DNA from: Sphingobacteriales bacterium
GTDB lineage: Bacteria > Bacteroidota > Bacteroidia > Chitinophagales > UBA2359
Reading direction: 5' to 3'
DNA length: 64,000 nt
Assembly: GCA_016718845.1 (NCBI GenBank)
Contig: JADKCK010000050.1
Location: 1 to 64,000 of the forward strand
Shown here: piece after piece, positions 36,583 through 45,300 of the stretch
How the letters are laid out: every line of letters starts with the position of its first letter
Position numbering within the stretch: the stretch's first letter is position 1
Made by a program: the position numbers and the translations under genes
Notes under the pieces: model-generated
Seen by the model: only the letters and a program-made list of their open reading frames with translations
The model's database searches: none
Told to the model about the DNA's origin: nothing

Positions 36583-38193
36583 ATGTTTTTTCCAATTAAA
36601 CGCGCTTTACTAAGTGTGTCGGACAAAGAGGGTATTGTAGAACTTGCCCAAATATTGCATAACTTGGGGTGCGAGTTAATATCGACAGGCGGAACAGCCA
36701 AAGCACTAAGCGATGCGGGCTTACCCATCACCGATATATCGAAAGTGACAGGCAACCCCGAAGCCTTTGGCGGACGTATGAAAACCATTTCGTTCCAGAT
36801 TGAGTCGGCATTACTTTTCGACCGCGATCGCGACGCTGCCGAAGCAGCAGCCCTTAATATTCAACCCATCGATTTGGTGGTGTGTAACCTATATCCGTTT
36901 GCAAAAGTATTGCAACAAGGTGCCGATTTTGACACCCTTGTAGAAAACATAGACATTGGGGGTCCTACGATGATACGCGCCGCAGCCAAAAATTTTAAGT
37001 ATGTAGCCGTTGTAACACAACCTACCGACTATGCCGCGCTAATACAACAGCTAAGCGAAAACCAAGGTAGCTTGTCAATAGCCTTTAGACAGCAACTAAT
37101 GGCAAAGGCATTTAATCATACCGCCGACTACGACGCACTTATAGCTACTACCATGAGTCAATCGGTGGGGCAAAACGCGCTTCGCTTGAGCTTTGAACAA
37201 GGCGAAACGCTGCGCTATGGCGAAAATAGCCACCAAAAAGCGACATTTTACCGCCAAACAGGCGCTAAAGTGTCGCTTTTTGATTTGGAGATACTGCATG
37301 GCAAACAGTTATCGTTTAACAACATTTTGGATATTAACGGAGCAATACAGTCGGTACGCCAACAAAACTTGCCTACTTGCGCCATCATCAAACACAACAA
37401 CCCTTGTGGTTTGGCAAGTGGCATAAATCAGGCGGCAGCCCTCGAATGGGCATGGGCAGGCGACCCCATATCGGCTTTTGGGTCTATTATTGCCTTTAAT
37501 ACCACCTTAGAGTTATCAACAGTTGAGTTTTTTGCCCTTGATAATGCCGACCGTTCGAAACGCAAATTTATCGAGGTAGTGGTTGCTCCACATATCACGC
37601 CCCAAGCCTTAGCCTATTTGCAACACCACAAAGATTTGCGCGTGGTGCTGTTTAACCCCAATAGCCTACCTGCTACCTTACCCGATTACCGCTTTTTGAA
37701 TGGCTCGTTATTGGCTCAAGATGCCGATACGGTACTGTTTGATAAGTTAGATTTGGTAACAACAACGCCCTTTGAGGTAACAGCACATACCGATTTAATT
37801 GCTTTTGGGATACATGCCATCTGCCAAATAAAATCGAACAGTATTGTTATTGTGCGCCGCCATAATGGCTATTTGCAATTGTTGGGCATGGGTGCAGGGC
37901 AGCCAAATCGGTTAGTATCCACGCGTTTAGCTATCGATAAGTGTCGCGAAAACCTACAAAACGAATACCACGGCACCGATTTTGAGGCGTATTTTATGGA
38001 GCAGATGCAGCAATGTATCTTAATATCAGATGCGTTTTTCCCGTTTGCCGATAATGTAGAGTTGGCAGCGGCAAGTGGCATTAGGTGTATTGTGCAACCG
38101 GGTGGTTCTATCCGCGATAAATCGGTTATTGAGTGCTGCAACACACTTGGTGTGGCAATGGTGTTTAGTGGCACAAGGCATTTTAAACACTAA
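36583..38193 (+). CDS. purH: Bifunctional AICAR formyltransferase/IMP cyclohydrolase
   Basis: 536 residues; catalyses the last two steps of de novo purine synthesis (AICAR to FAICAR to IMP). N-terminal cyclohydrolase: KRALLSVSDKEGIVELAQIL, ELISTGGTAKAL, then NIDIGGPTMIRAAAKN. C-terminal transformylase: LRYGENSHQKATFY, IIKHNNPCGLASG (active-site Lys-His), DPISAFGSIIAFN, and the ending GSIRDKSVIECCNTLGVAMVFSGTRHFKH. The usual GR-VKTLHPKVHGG segment reads GGRMKTISFQIESALLFDR, a second PurH subtype found in several lineages. A TAACTTTG -7 box lies at 36509. The hairpin at 38349-38396 is the nearest terminator, beyond an octamer array. Confidence 0.95.
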   Translation: MFFPIKRALLSVSDKEGIVELAQILHNLGCELISTGGTAKALSDAGLPITDISKVTGNPEAFGGRMKTISFQIESALLFDRDRDAAEAAALNIQPIDLVVCNLYPFAKVLQQGADFDTLVENIDIGGPTMIRAAAKNFKYVAVVTQPTDYAALIQQLSENQGSLSIAFRQQLMAKAFNHTADYDALIATTMSQSVGQNALRLSFEQGETLRYGENSHQKATFYRQTGAKVSLFDLEILHGKQLSFNNILDINGAIQSVRQQNLPTCAIIKHNNPCGLASGINQAAALEWAWAGDPISAFGSIIAFNTTLELSTVEFFALDNADRSKRKFIEVVVAPHITPQALAYLQHHKDLRVVLFNPNSLPATLPDYRFLNGSLLAQDADTVLFDKLDLVTTTPFEVTAHTDLIAFGIHAICQIKSNSIVIVRRHNGYLQLLGMGAGQPNRLVSTRLAIDKCRENLQNEYHGTDFEAYFMEQMQQCILISDAFFPFADNVELAAASGIRCIVQPGGSIRDKSVIECCNTLGVAMVFSGTRHFKH

Positions 38194-38272
38194 CAATGTG
38201 GTGATGTTGCGATGTGGCGATATTGGGATGTAGCGATATTGTGATGTAGCGATGTTGTGATGTTGTGGTATT
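38194..38272 (+). repeat. Octanucleotide array after purH
   Basis: About nine units such as GATGTTGC, GATGTGGC, GATGTAGC and GATATTGT. It begins five bases after the purH stop. It is followed at 38282-38335 by a copy of another dispersed family (TTGAGCGGTGCTTGGTGAGCCTGTCGAAC). Confidence 0.88.
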
Positions 38273-38348
38273 GTTTAACCTCTTATGTTGAGCGGTGCTT
38301 GGTGAGCCTGTCGAACCAAGCCCAAATGAGGGGTACTTAATCTTACCC

Positions 38349-38398
38349 AAAAGCAAACTGTCCTCAAGATATAAATCTTAAGGACAGTTTGCTTTTTT
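38349..38398. terminator. Hairpin terminator between octamer arrays
   Basis: 16-base stem AAAAGCAAACTGTCCT/AGGACAGTTTGCTTTT with a nested AAGAT/ATCTT helix in the loop, followed by TTTAT on the plus strand. Confidence 0.85.
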
Positions 38399-38401
38399 AT
38401 T

Positions 38402-38632
38402 TGATGTTGTGATGTTTCGATGTTGTGATGTTTCGATGTTGTGATGTTTCGATGTTGTGATGTTTCGATGTGGCGATGTTGTGATGTTGCGATGTTGTGA
38501 TGTTGTCGATGTTGTGATGTTTCGATGTTGTGATGTTTCGATGTTGTGATGTTTCGATGTTGTGATGTTTCGATGTTGTGATGTTTCGATGTTGTGATGT
38601 TTCGATGTTGTGATGTTTCGAGGATGTTGTGG
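38402..38632. repeat. Octanucleotide array with a 16-bp higher-order unit
   Basis: About 28 octamers, mostly the alternating pair GATGTTGT GATGTTTC repeated about 12 times, with two irregular points (near 38468 and 38508). The higher-order 16-base periodicity suggests recent local expansion. Confidence 0.9.
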
Positions 38633-38685
38633 TATTATTTACATGTTGAGCGGTGGCGGCCGCCTCAAATGACTTTCATGTTTAT

Positions 38686-38842
38686 GTTGTGATGTTGCGA
38701 TGTGGCGATGTACAGATAACCATAGTAAGTTACCAAACTACTATTTCACCATTTCACTCCTTCACCATTTCACTCTTTCACCATTTCACTCTTTCACCAT
38801 TTCGCTCCTTCACCACATCACCACATCCCCATATCGCTACAT
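38686..38842. repeat. Second octamer family (TTCACCAT TTCACTCT) grading into CATCACCA
   Basis: After three GATG-type units (38686-38711) and a non-repetitive gap, 38746-38842 holds octamers in the opposite orientation: TTCACCAT and TTCACTCT alternating, then CATCACCA and CATCCCCA. The array ends two bases before the stop codon of the E1 gene (38844, minus strand). Confidence 0.88.
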
Positions 38843-38843
38843 T

Positions 38844-40154
38844 TTAATAATTCAACAAAGTGGCTATACGCAGGGCAAGTTTGTCGGCATTAGGTAGCAT
38901 GGCTCGTTCAAGGTCGGTGTTTAGGGCAACGGCGGGCAGGGGCAACGCGCCCAATACATCAACGGGTGCATCGAGGTAGGTAAAACAATGTTGCCCAATG
39001 CGGGCGGCAATAGTTTGCGCAAACGAGTTTTGCTCACTTTCTTCGGTTAGTACCAACACTTTGCCATGTCGTTTTACCGATTGATAGATGGCGGTTTCGT
39101 CGAGGGGGTTTAGGGTGCGCAAATCTACAATTTCTATACAACCCTCGAATTGTTTGGCGGCTGTTTTTGCCCAATATACCCCCATGCCATAAGTGATAAT
39201 AGTTAGCGAGTTGCCTTTGTTTATTTGCTCGTTGTTGGCATGTTGTACTATGTTGGCTTTGCCAAGCGGCAAAATATAATCTTCGTCGGGTTCTGCCATT
39301 TTGGCATCTTCGGTGCCGGGTACTTTCGACCAATAAATGCCTTTATGTTCAAAAAACACTACGGGGTTGGGGTCTAAAAAGGCGGCTTTTAGCAAGCCTT
39401 TCATATCGGCGGTGTTGCTGGGGTACACTACTTTTATGCCTCGTATAGCCAACACACTCGACTCGATGCAGCCCGAATGATACGGACCTCCGCTGCCATA
39501 AGCCCCAATAGGTACGCGAATAAGTGCCTGCACCGGAAACTTGCCATTGGTTAGGTAGCACGATTTAGACAGTTCGCAAACCAATTGATTGATGCCTGTC
39601 CAGAAATAATCGGCAAACTGTATCTCGACAATCGGTTTTAAGCCCACGGCAGACATGCCAACGGTTGAACCTACCAAATATGCCTCTTGAATGGCGGTAT
39701 TAAACACGCGGTTGTCGCCATATTTTTCGGCAAGGGTGGCGGCTTCTCTAAAAACGCCGCCTAAGCGTCTGCCTACATCTTGCCCATAAAAAAGTGCTTC
39801 GGGATATTGGCGTAAGATTTCGTCCATTGCCAACAAAGCGGCATCAACCATTACCACTTTGGGTTTGTTGGGAGGTGTTCGGTTGCCTTTTTCGGTGGTG
39901 ATAGGTGTGGGGGCAAACTCGTGTAGCATTACCGTTTTCGGGTCGGGGTTGGGTGCAGCCACGGCTTTTGCAAAACAATCGGCTACATATTGGGTAACTT
40001 TTTGCTCTATCTGCCCTAAAGTATCTTCGGTAATGTGGTTATCAAGCAAATATTGGCGCAATTTGGGTAGTGGGTCGCGGGTTTGATGTTCGTCAAGGTC
40101 GGGTCGGTACCATTCTTTTCGCACACCCGATGTATGGTGATTTAGCAGCGGCAC
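38844..40154 (-). CDS. 2-oxoacid/pyruvate dehydrogenase E1, beta half (fused E1 gene)
   Basis: 436 residues, read from a GTG. It starts in the end of the alpha part (VPLLNHHTSGVRKEWYR, the alpha phosphorylation-loop region), then a linker, then the transketolase-like beta domain from about residue 97: KVVMVDAALLAMDEILRQYPEALFYGQDVG, VFNTAIQEAYLVGSTVGMSAVGLKPIVEIQFADYFW, and the C-terminal transketolase domain (SLTIITYGMGVYWAKTAAK, VLVLTEESEQNSFAQTI). Bacteroidota often encode E1 alpha and beta as one polypeptide of about 660-700 residues. Here the alpha half lies immediately upstream in another frame (40142-40777). With lipoamide E2 and E3 it would oxidatively decarboxylate pyruvate or branched-chain 2-oxoacids. 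Confidence 0.88.
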   Translation of the reverse strand: MPLLNHHTSGVRKEWYRPDLDEHQTRDPLPKLRQYLLDNHITEDTLGQIEQKVTQYVADCFAKAVAAPNPDPKTVMLHEFAPTPITTEKGNRTPPNKPKVVMVDAALLAMDEILRQYPEALFYGQDVGRRLGGVFREAATLAEKYGDNRVFNTAIQEAYLVGSTVGMSAVGLKPIVEIQFADYFWTGINQLVCELSKSCYLTNGKFPVQALIRVPIGAYGSGGPYHSGCIESSVLAIRGIKVVYPSNTADMKGLLKAAFLDPNPVVFFEHKGIYWSKVPGTEDAKMAEPDEDYILPLGKANIVQHANNEQINKGNSLTIITYGMGVYWAKTAAKQFEGCIEIVDLRTLNPLDETAIYQSVKRHGKVLVLTEESEQNSFAQTIAARIGQHCFTYLDAPVDVLGALPLPAVALNTDLERAMLPNADKLALRIATLLNY

Positions 40155-40777
40155 TTTGGCATGAAATAGGCGGTCATGCAGCGGGCTTCGGCACCGCTTA
40201 CCGATATGCCCCAGTCGTTGTCTTGCACCAAATAAATAATGGGTAATTGTTTAAGGGCAGCAAATTGCAATGCCTCGGACACTTCGCCTTCGGTAACGGC
40301 ATTATCGCCTATTGAGCAAACAACCACCGATTTTGGAGCATCGGCAGGCAACAAACCTTGTTGTTCTTTGTATTGTATGCCTTGTGCCATGCCTGTTGTA
40401 GGTATAACCTGCATACCTGTTGCCGATGATTGATGTGGGATGAGTGGATAACGCGGATCGCGCGACGAAGGGTGACAATAATACGAGCGCCCACCCGAGA
40501 AAGGGTCGTCGGCTTTGGCAAGTAGTTGCAACATTAGGTCGTAGGGCGAAAAACCCATGCCCAGCAGCATAGCATCGTCGCGGTAATAGGGCGATGCGCA
40601 ATCGTGAGGCAGCAGTTGCATGGCTGTTGCTAATTGTATTGCCTCGTGTCCGCGGGCATTGGCATGTACGTATTTGCAAACAGAGCGGTTTTCTTCGTAG
40701 ATGTTAGCCATACAAAACGAAGTATACATTAGTTCGTAGGCACGCAATTGAACGGAAAAATCGGTTTCGATAACCAT
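40142..40777 (-). CDS. 2-oxoacid/pyruvate dehydrogenase E1, alpha half, internally deleted
   Basis: 211 residues: ANARGHEAIQLATAMQL, SPYYRDDAMLLGMGFSPYDLMLQ, the substrate-binding PHQSSATGMQVIPTTGMAQG, and the thiamine diphosphate motif SIGDNAVTEGEVSEALQFAALKQLPIIYLVQDND. It runs into SGAEARCMTAYF, then goes out of frame within a few residues. The next frame resumes directly at HAKVPLLNHHTSG. In relatives about 35 residues (a YAAGFKG-like segment and helices) lie between these points, so about 105 bases plus a frame change are missing near 40165-40175. The protein as read would end before the beta half. Real deletion or assembly collapse cannot be separated here. Confidence 0.83.
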   Translation of the reverse strand: MVIETDFSVQLRAYELMYTSFCMANIYEENRSVCKYVHANARGHEAIQLATAMQLLPHDCASPYYRDDAMLLGMGFSPYDLMLQLLAKADDPFSGGRSYYCHPSSRDPRYPLIPHQSSATGMQVIPTTGMAQGIQYKEQQGLLPADAPKSVVVCSIGDNAVTEGEVSEALQFAALKQLPIIYLVQDNDWGISVSGAEARCMTAYFMPKCRC

Positions 40778-41213
40778 TATTTAAATGAAGAATGAAGAAT
40801 GAAAAATGCTTGGTGTAGGCTACAGATAAGTCTGCCAAAATTTTTGTGCGAAAGGTAGCGTTTTTTGTGGCGAATAGTGTGGATATTGTTGTTGTTTTTT
40901 TTGTGGTAATGGATTTTAATAGTAAATTGGGGTAACTTAGCAGTAGATTATGAACTAAAAATAATAATGTGGTAGTGATTATGAGCAAGATGAGTGAAGA
41001 TTTGGGGAACACCTACTATCAAAAAACTTTTGGAAAAAGCGCGCAATAGGTATTTTTATAGCATTGTTTAACTGTTTTATCTTTCAAACAAACGGTTTCC
41101 TTCTGTCTATATTTAGTAAAGATAGGTGGGATATTTAACACACAACACCAATAACACATCATCCACCTAAACACCCAAAATACATCTTCCAATCAGCATT
41201 TTATTTTTTTGTT
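40778..41213. other. Intergenic, no gene seen
   Basis: A/T-rich sequence between the divergent E1 and yebC genes. An ORF at 40704-41012 on the minus strand overlaps the E1 start and is low-complexity Thr/Leu, not a protein-like sequence. A short AATGAAGAATGAA repeat lies at 40784-40802. Confidence 0.5.
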
Positions 41214-41242
41214 TTGTTTTCCAAAAAAAAGCCGTAATTTTG
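41214..41242 (+). promoter_or_regulatory. Likely promoter of yebC
   Basis: TTG at 41214-41216, an 18-base spacer and TAATTTTG at 41235-41242. The spacing is at the short end for the Bacteroidota consensus; the -7 box is good and gives a leader of about 40 bases. Confidence 0.6.
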
Positions 41243-41287
41243 CGCCCCAAATAATAACAACATTTAACACAACCATTTAACAATACT

Positions 41288-42001
41288 ATGGGACGTGCAT
41301 TTGAATACCGACGCGCCAGAAAAGAAGCCCGTTGGAACAAAATGGCAAAAGTATTTACGCGCATAGGTCGCGAAATTGCCATATCGGTAAAAGAAAGCGG
41401 ACCCGACCCCGCTACTAACGCTCGTTTGCGTACAGCAGTGCAAAATGCCAAGTATGCCAATATGCCCAAAGAAAGAGTAGACTCTGCCATCAAACGTGCA
41501 GTATCTAAAGATACCGAAAACTACCAAGAAATGGTCTACGAAGGTTATGGTCCATTTGGTATTGCCGTAGTTGTAGAGTGTCTAACCGATAACCCTACCC
41601 GAACAGTAGCCACCGTCCGAACAGCTTTTAACCGCAAAGGTGGAGCATTAGGCAAAACTGGCTCGCTCGAGTTTTTGTTCGACCGTAAATGCGTTTTCAA
41701 AATCAAAGCCGAAGGACAAAACGTTGAAGACCTAGAGTTTGAACTTATCGACTATGGCGCCGACGATGTACAACTAGACGAAGAAGAAGGCTTAATCTAC
41801 ATTTATGCCCCCTTCACCGACTTTGGACAAATGCAAAAAGCACTCGAAGAAAAAGGTCTTGAAGTAGTTAGCTCCGAGCTAGAACGTATCCCAACAAATA
41901 CCATCCAACTAACACCCGAACAAGTAGAACAAATAGAAGCACTCATCGAAAAACTAGAAGAAGACGATGATGTAGCTAATGTTTTCCACAATATGGCTTA
42001 A
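41288..42001 (+). CDS. yebC: YebC/PmpR family protein
   Basis: 237 residues. Signature GRAFEYRRARKEARWNKMAKVFTRIGREIAISVKESG, where most homologues read MAGHSKWANIKHRK, the usual Bacteroidota variant. Then MPKERVDSAIKRA, YEGYGPFGIAVVVECLTDNPTRTVATVRTAF and GGALGKTGSLEFLFDR. The acidic C-terminal domain ends EEDDDVANVFHNMA. Family members were long annotated as transcription factors; more recent work shows that YebC-type proteins help ribosomes at proline-rich stretches. Own promoter, and a convergent terminator downstream. Confidence 0.95.
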   Translation: MGRAFEYRRARKEARWNKMAKVFTRIGREIAISVKESGPDPATNARLRTAVQNAKYANMPKERVDSAIKRAVSKDTENYQEMVYEGYGPFGIAVVVECLTDNPTRTVATVRTAFNRKGGALGKTGSLEFLFDRKCVFKIKAEGQNVEDLEFELIDYGADDVQLDEEEGLIYIYAPFTDFGQMQKALEEKGLEVVSSELERIPTNTIQLTPEQVEQIEALIEKLEEDDDVANVFHNMA

Positions 42002-42002
42002 G

Positions 42003-42115
42003 AAAGCTACAGGCTGTTGGCTACCCGCTACAAGCTGGTCGAAATGGGCACTTCGACTACGCTCAGTGACCGCTTCTTATGGTTGTTGGGCGTAGTCGAA
42101 ACACCTCACTGCTTC
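42003..42115. repeat. Composite of two dispersed repeat words
   Basis: 42003-42035 is a GGCTGTTGGCTACCCGCT-type word. 42052-42100 is an inverted repeat with arms TTCGACTACGC and GCGTAGTCGAA around CTCAGTGACCGC, a family related to the copy at 38282-38335 and to the widespread 'CTGAGCGTAGTCGAAG' elements of Bacteroidota genomes. Confidence 0.75.
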
Positions 42116-42186
42116 AAAACCTAACAAAAGAAGTGTTGCAACAAACATTGCAGATACTGATTTATCGCAAAGCCATTGCAACAAAA

Positions 42187-42221
42187 AAACAGGCGGTCTC
42201 AATTTTTGAGACCGCCTGTTT
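42187..42221. terminator. Bidirectional terminator, yebC/PKD protein
   Basis: 16-base stem AAACAGGCGGTCTCAA/TTGAGACCGCCTGTTT around TTT, flanked by A and T tracts, between convergent genes. Confidence 0.87.
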
Positions 42222-42309
42222 CTGTTTGTGATATTTGGTAGATGATGCGTAGTTTAGGTTGTTGCTGTTAAACAAGCAGCAACCCAAACTAAACAATCAT
42301 TTAAAGCAA

Positions 42310-45300
42310 CTATTTAATCAACACTAAAGGTTTAACTACACTATATTTGCCTGCTTGAACAGTGCAATAGTAAGTACCTGCTGTTAGGTTAGATGCGTCA
42401 AAGTTGGCAATATAGGTGCCTGCCTCGTGCTGTTCGTTGTTGGTAATTGTAGTTACTTTTTGACCTGTAATACTATACACCTCAATAGTTACGGCAGTTG
42501 CTTCGGGCAAGCTGTATTCAATGTTGGTGTTGTTAGCAAACGGATTAGGTGCTACATTTACGCCAAATTTCCAAGTTTCGGTTACGGTAGTTTTGCCACC
42601 AGGGTTAGTATTACAAGTTGGTATCGGCGATGCACACAAACTACTAGCAATAGTAATGGTTGTACAATAGTCGCAGGTTAAATTAGGTGTTTGTACAATA
42701 GCACATACGTTATAAGTACCTGCTGCTCCGTAGCTATGGGTAATGGTTGAAGTGCCTGTTTGATTTGGGCTACCGTCGCCAAACTGCCAAGTAATGGTTG
42801 CCGATGTTGGAATATTGCATCCCAATGCAAAAGTAGCTGTGTAGTTGATAGGGTTGCTAATAGGTATTGGTGGTGGAGGTGTGCAACACGCCACTTGCCA
42901 TGATAATTGACAAGTTGGGCAACCACTAGTACAACCCGTTACAGTTAAACTACGACAGAACTGATAATTACAAACCTGACCTGTTGGTAGGGTGACTGTC
43001 ACCGATACACATACATTGTAAGTACCTGGTGCATAAATGTGCGTAACAGGTGATAAGTTAGCAACCGTTTGCGATGCACTTCCATCGCCCCAAATCCAAG
43101 TAACTGTACCTGTTGAGCCTGTTGGGAAAGTACAACCCAAACTTAGGGTGGCTTGTGGTACTAAGGTAGTAGAACCTGCTACTTGCACACAAGCAACAGT
43201 GGCGTTAATGGTATTACAAGTTGGGCATGGGTTTTGGCAAGCCTCAACCACTACTTGTTGGCAGAACTCAAAGAAGCATTGCTGACCATTGGCTAAAGTA
43301 ATAGTTCCATAAGTGCATACATTATAAGTACCGGGTGCATAGTTGTGTATAACCGACATTGGAAGACCGCTGTAGGTATAGTTAGCAGTACCATCGCCCC
43401 AAGCCCATGTGGCATTAATGGTTGCACCTGCTGGTATTGGGCAGGTCATGCTAAAGCCCATTTGTCGAACAAAACTGCCAGTAGCAGTAGCTACACATTC
43501 GCCTTGTACCACCGCAAAACTAGTGCATGTTGGGCAAAGATTAGGACATGGCTCAACAGTGATGGTTTTACAATAATCAAACTGACACACTTGCCCGTTG
43601 CTTAGTGTGATACTTCCCCATGTGCATACATTGTAAGTACCTGCTGCATAGTTGTGTATAACCGATATCGGAAGACCAGAGTAGGTATAGTTAGCAGTAC
43701 CATCACCCCACGACCAAGTGGCAGTTATTGTGGCTCCTGTTGGTATAGCACAGTTCATGCTAAAGCCCATTTGGCGGATTGAGGTGTTTGTTGCTGCATT
43801 ATATGTGCAATCGCCTTGTGTTACAATAAAGTTGTTGCAATCAGGGCATGGATTTTCGCAAGGTAGAATAACTATTGTTTTGCAATAATCAAATGGGCAT
43901 TGTGTGCCATTGGCTAAGGTTATTACGCCGTAAGCACAAACGCTATAAGTGCCGGGTGTATAGTTGTGGATAACAGATACCAAAGCACCGGTATAGTTGG
44001 GGCTACCATCGCCAAAGCTCCATGTCATGGTGCCTGTTGCACCTGCTGGTATCGCACAAAGTAAACCTAAACCAACTTGGCGGGTTGGAGCTGCCGTTCC
44101 GTTATAAACGCAATTGCCAATAGATACACTAAAGTCGTTGCAGTTGGGGCAAGGACTGGGACATGGTTCAACAACAATGGTTTTGCAAATCTCGAATGGA
44201 CATATTTGCCCGTTGCTTAGGGTAATAGTACCATAAGTACATACATTGTAAGTACCTGCTGCATAGTTGTGTATAACCGATATTGGAGGACCACTGTAGG
44301 TATAGTTTGGACTTCCATCGCCCCACGACCAAGTGGCATTTACCGTTGCACCTGTTGGTATCGCACAGTTCATACTAAAACCTACTTGGCGAGTAATACT
44401 ACCTGCTGTAGTTACGCAATCGCCTTGTGTTACGGTCATGTCGGTACATGTTGGGCAAAGATTTTCGCAAGGTAGAATAACTATTGTTTTGCAATAATCA
44501 AATGGGCATTGTGTGCCATTGGCTAAGGTTATTACCCCATAAGCACAAACACTATAAGTGCCCGCCGTATAATTATGTATAACAGATGCCAATGGACCCG
44601 TATAGTTGGGGCTGCCATCGCCAAAGCTCCATGTCATGGTGCCTGTTGCACCTGCTGGTATGGTACAAAGTAAACCTAAACCAACTTGGCGTGTTGGAGC
44701 TGCCGTTCCGTTATAAACGCAATTGCCAATAGATACACTAAAGTCGTTGCAGTTGGGGCAGGGACTTGGGCAAGGTTCAACAACCAAACTACGACAGAAC
44801 TGGTAACTACAAACTTGTCCGGTAGGTAATGTAACTGTTACCGATACGCATACATTATAAGTACCGGGTGCATAAATGTGTGTAACCGGAGCTAGGTTAG
44901 TGACTGTAAGCGATGGGCTACCGTCGCCCCAAATCCAGGTAACAGTGCCTGTTGAACCTGCTGGGAAAGTACAACCTAAACTTAGTGTGGCTTGTGGTAC
45001 TAATGTGGTAGATGCTGCTGTTTGTACGCAAGTAACGGTTGCATTAATGGTGTTACACGTTGGGCAAGGAACATCGCAAGGTGGAATAACTATTGTTTTG
45101 CAATAATCAAATGGGCATTGTGTGCCATCTGCCAAAACAATAACGCCATAAGCACAAACACTATAAGTGCCGGGTGCATAGTTGTGGATAACAGATACCA
45201 AAGCACCGGTATAGTTGGGGCTGCCATCGCCAAAGCTCCATGTCATGGTGCCTGTTGCACCTGCGGGTATGGTACAAAGTAAGCCCAAGCCAACTTGGCG

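Noticed and set aside
38844..40777. Separate alpha and beta E1 subunit genes
   Set aside because: The beta ORF begins inside the alpha C-terminal loop and has no proper start of its own. The layout is that of the fused Bacteroidota E1 broken by a deletion.
40704..41012. A 102-residue ORF upstream of the E1 gene
   Set aside because: It overlaps the E1 start in another frame and is low-complexity Thr/Leu with no family similarity.
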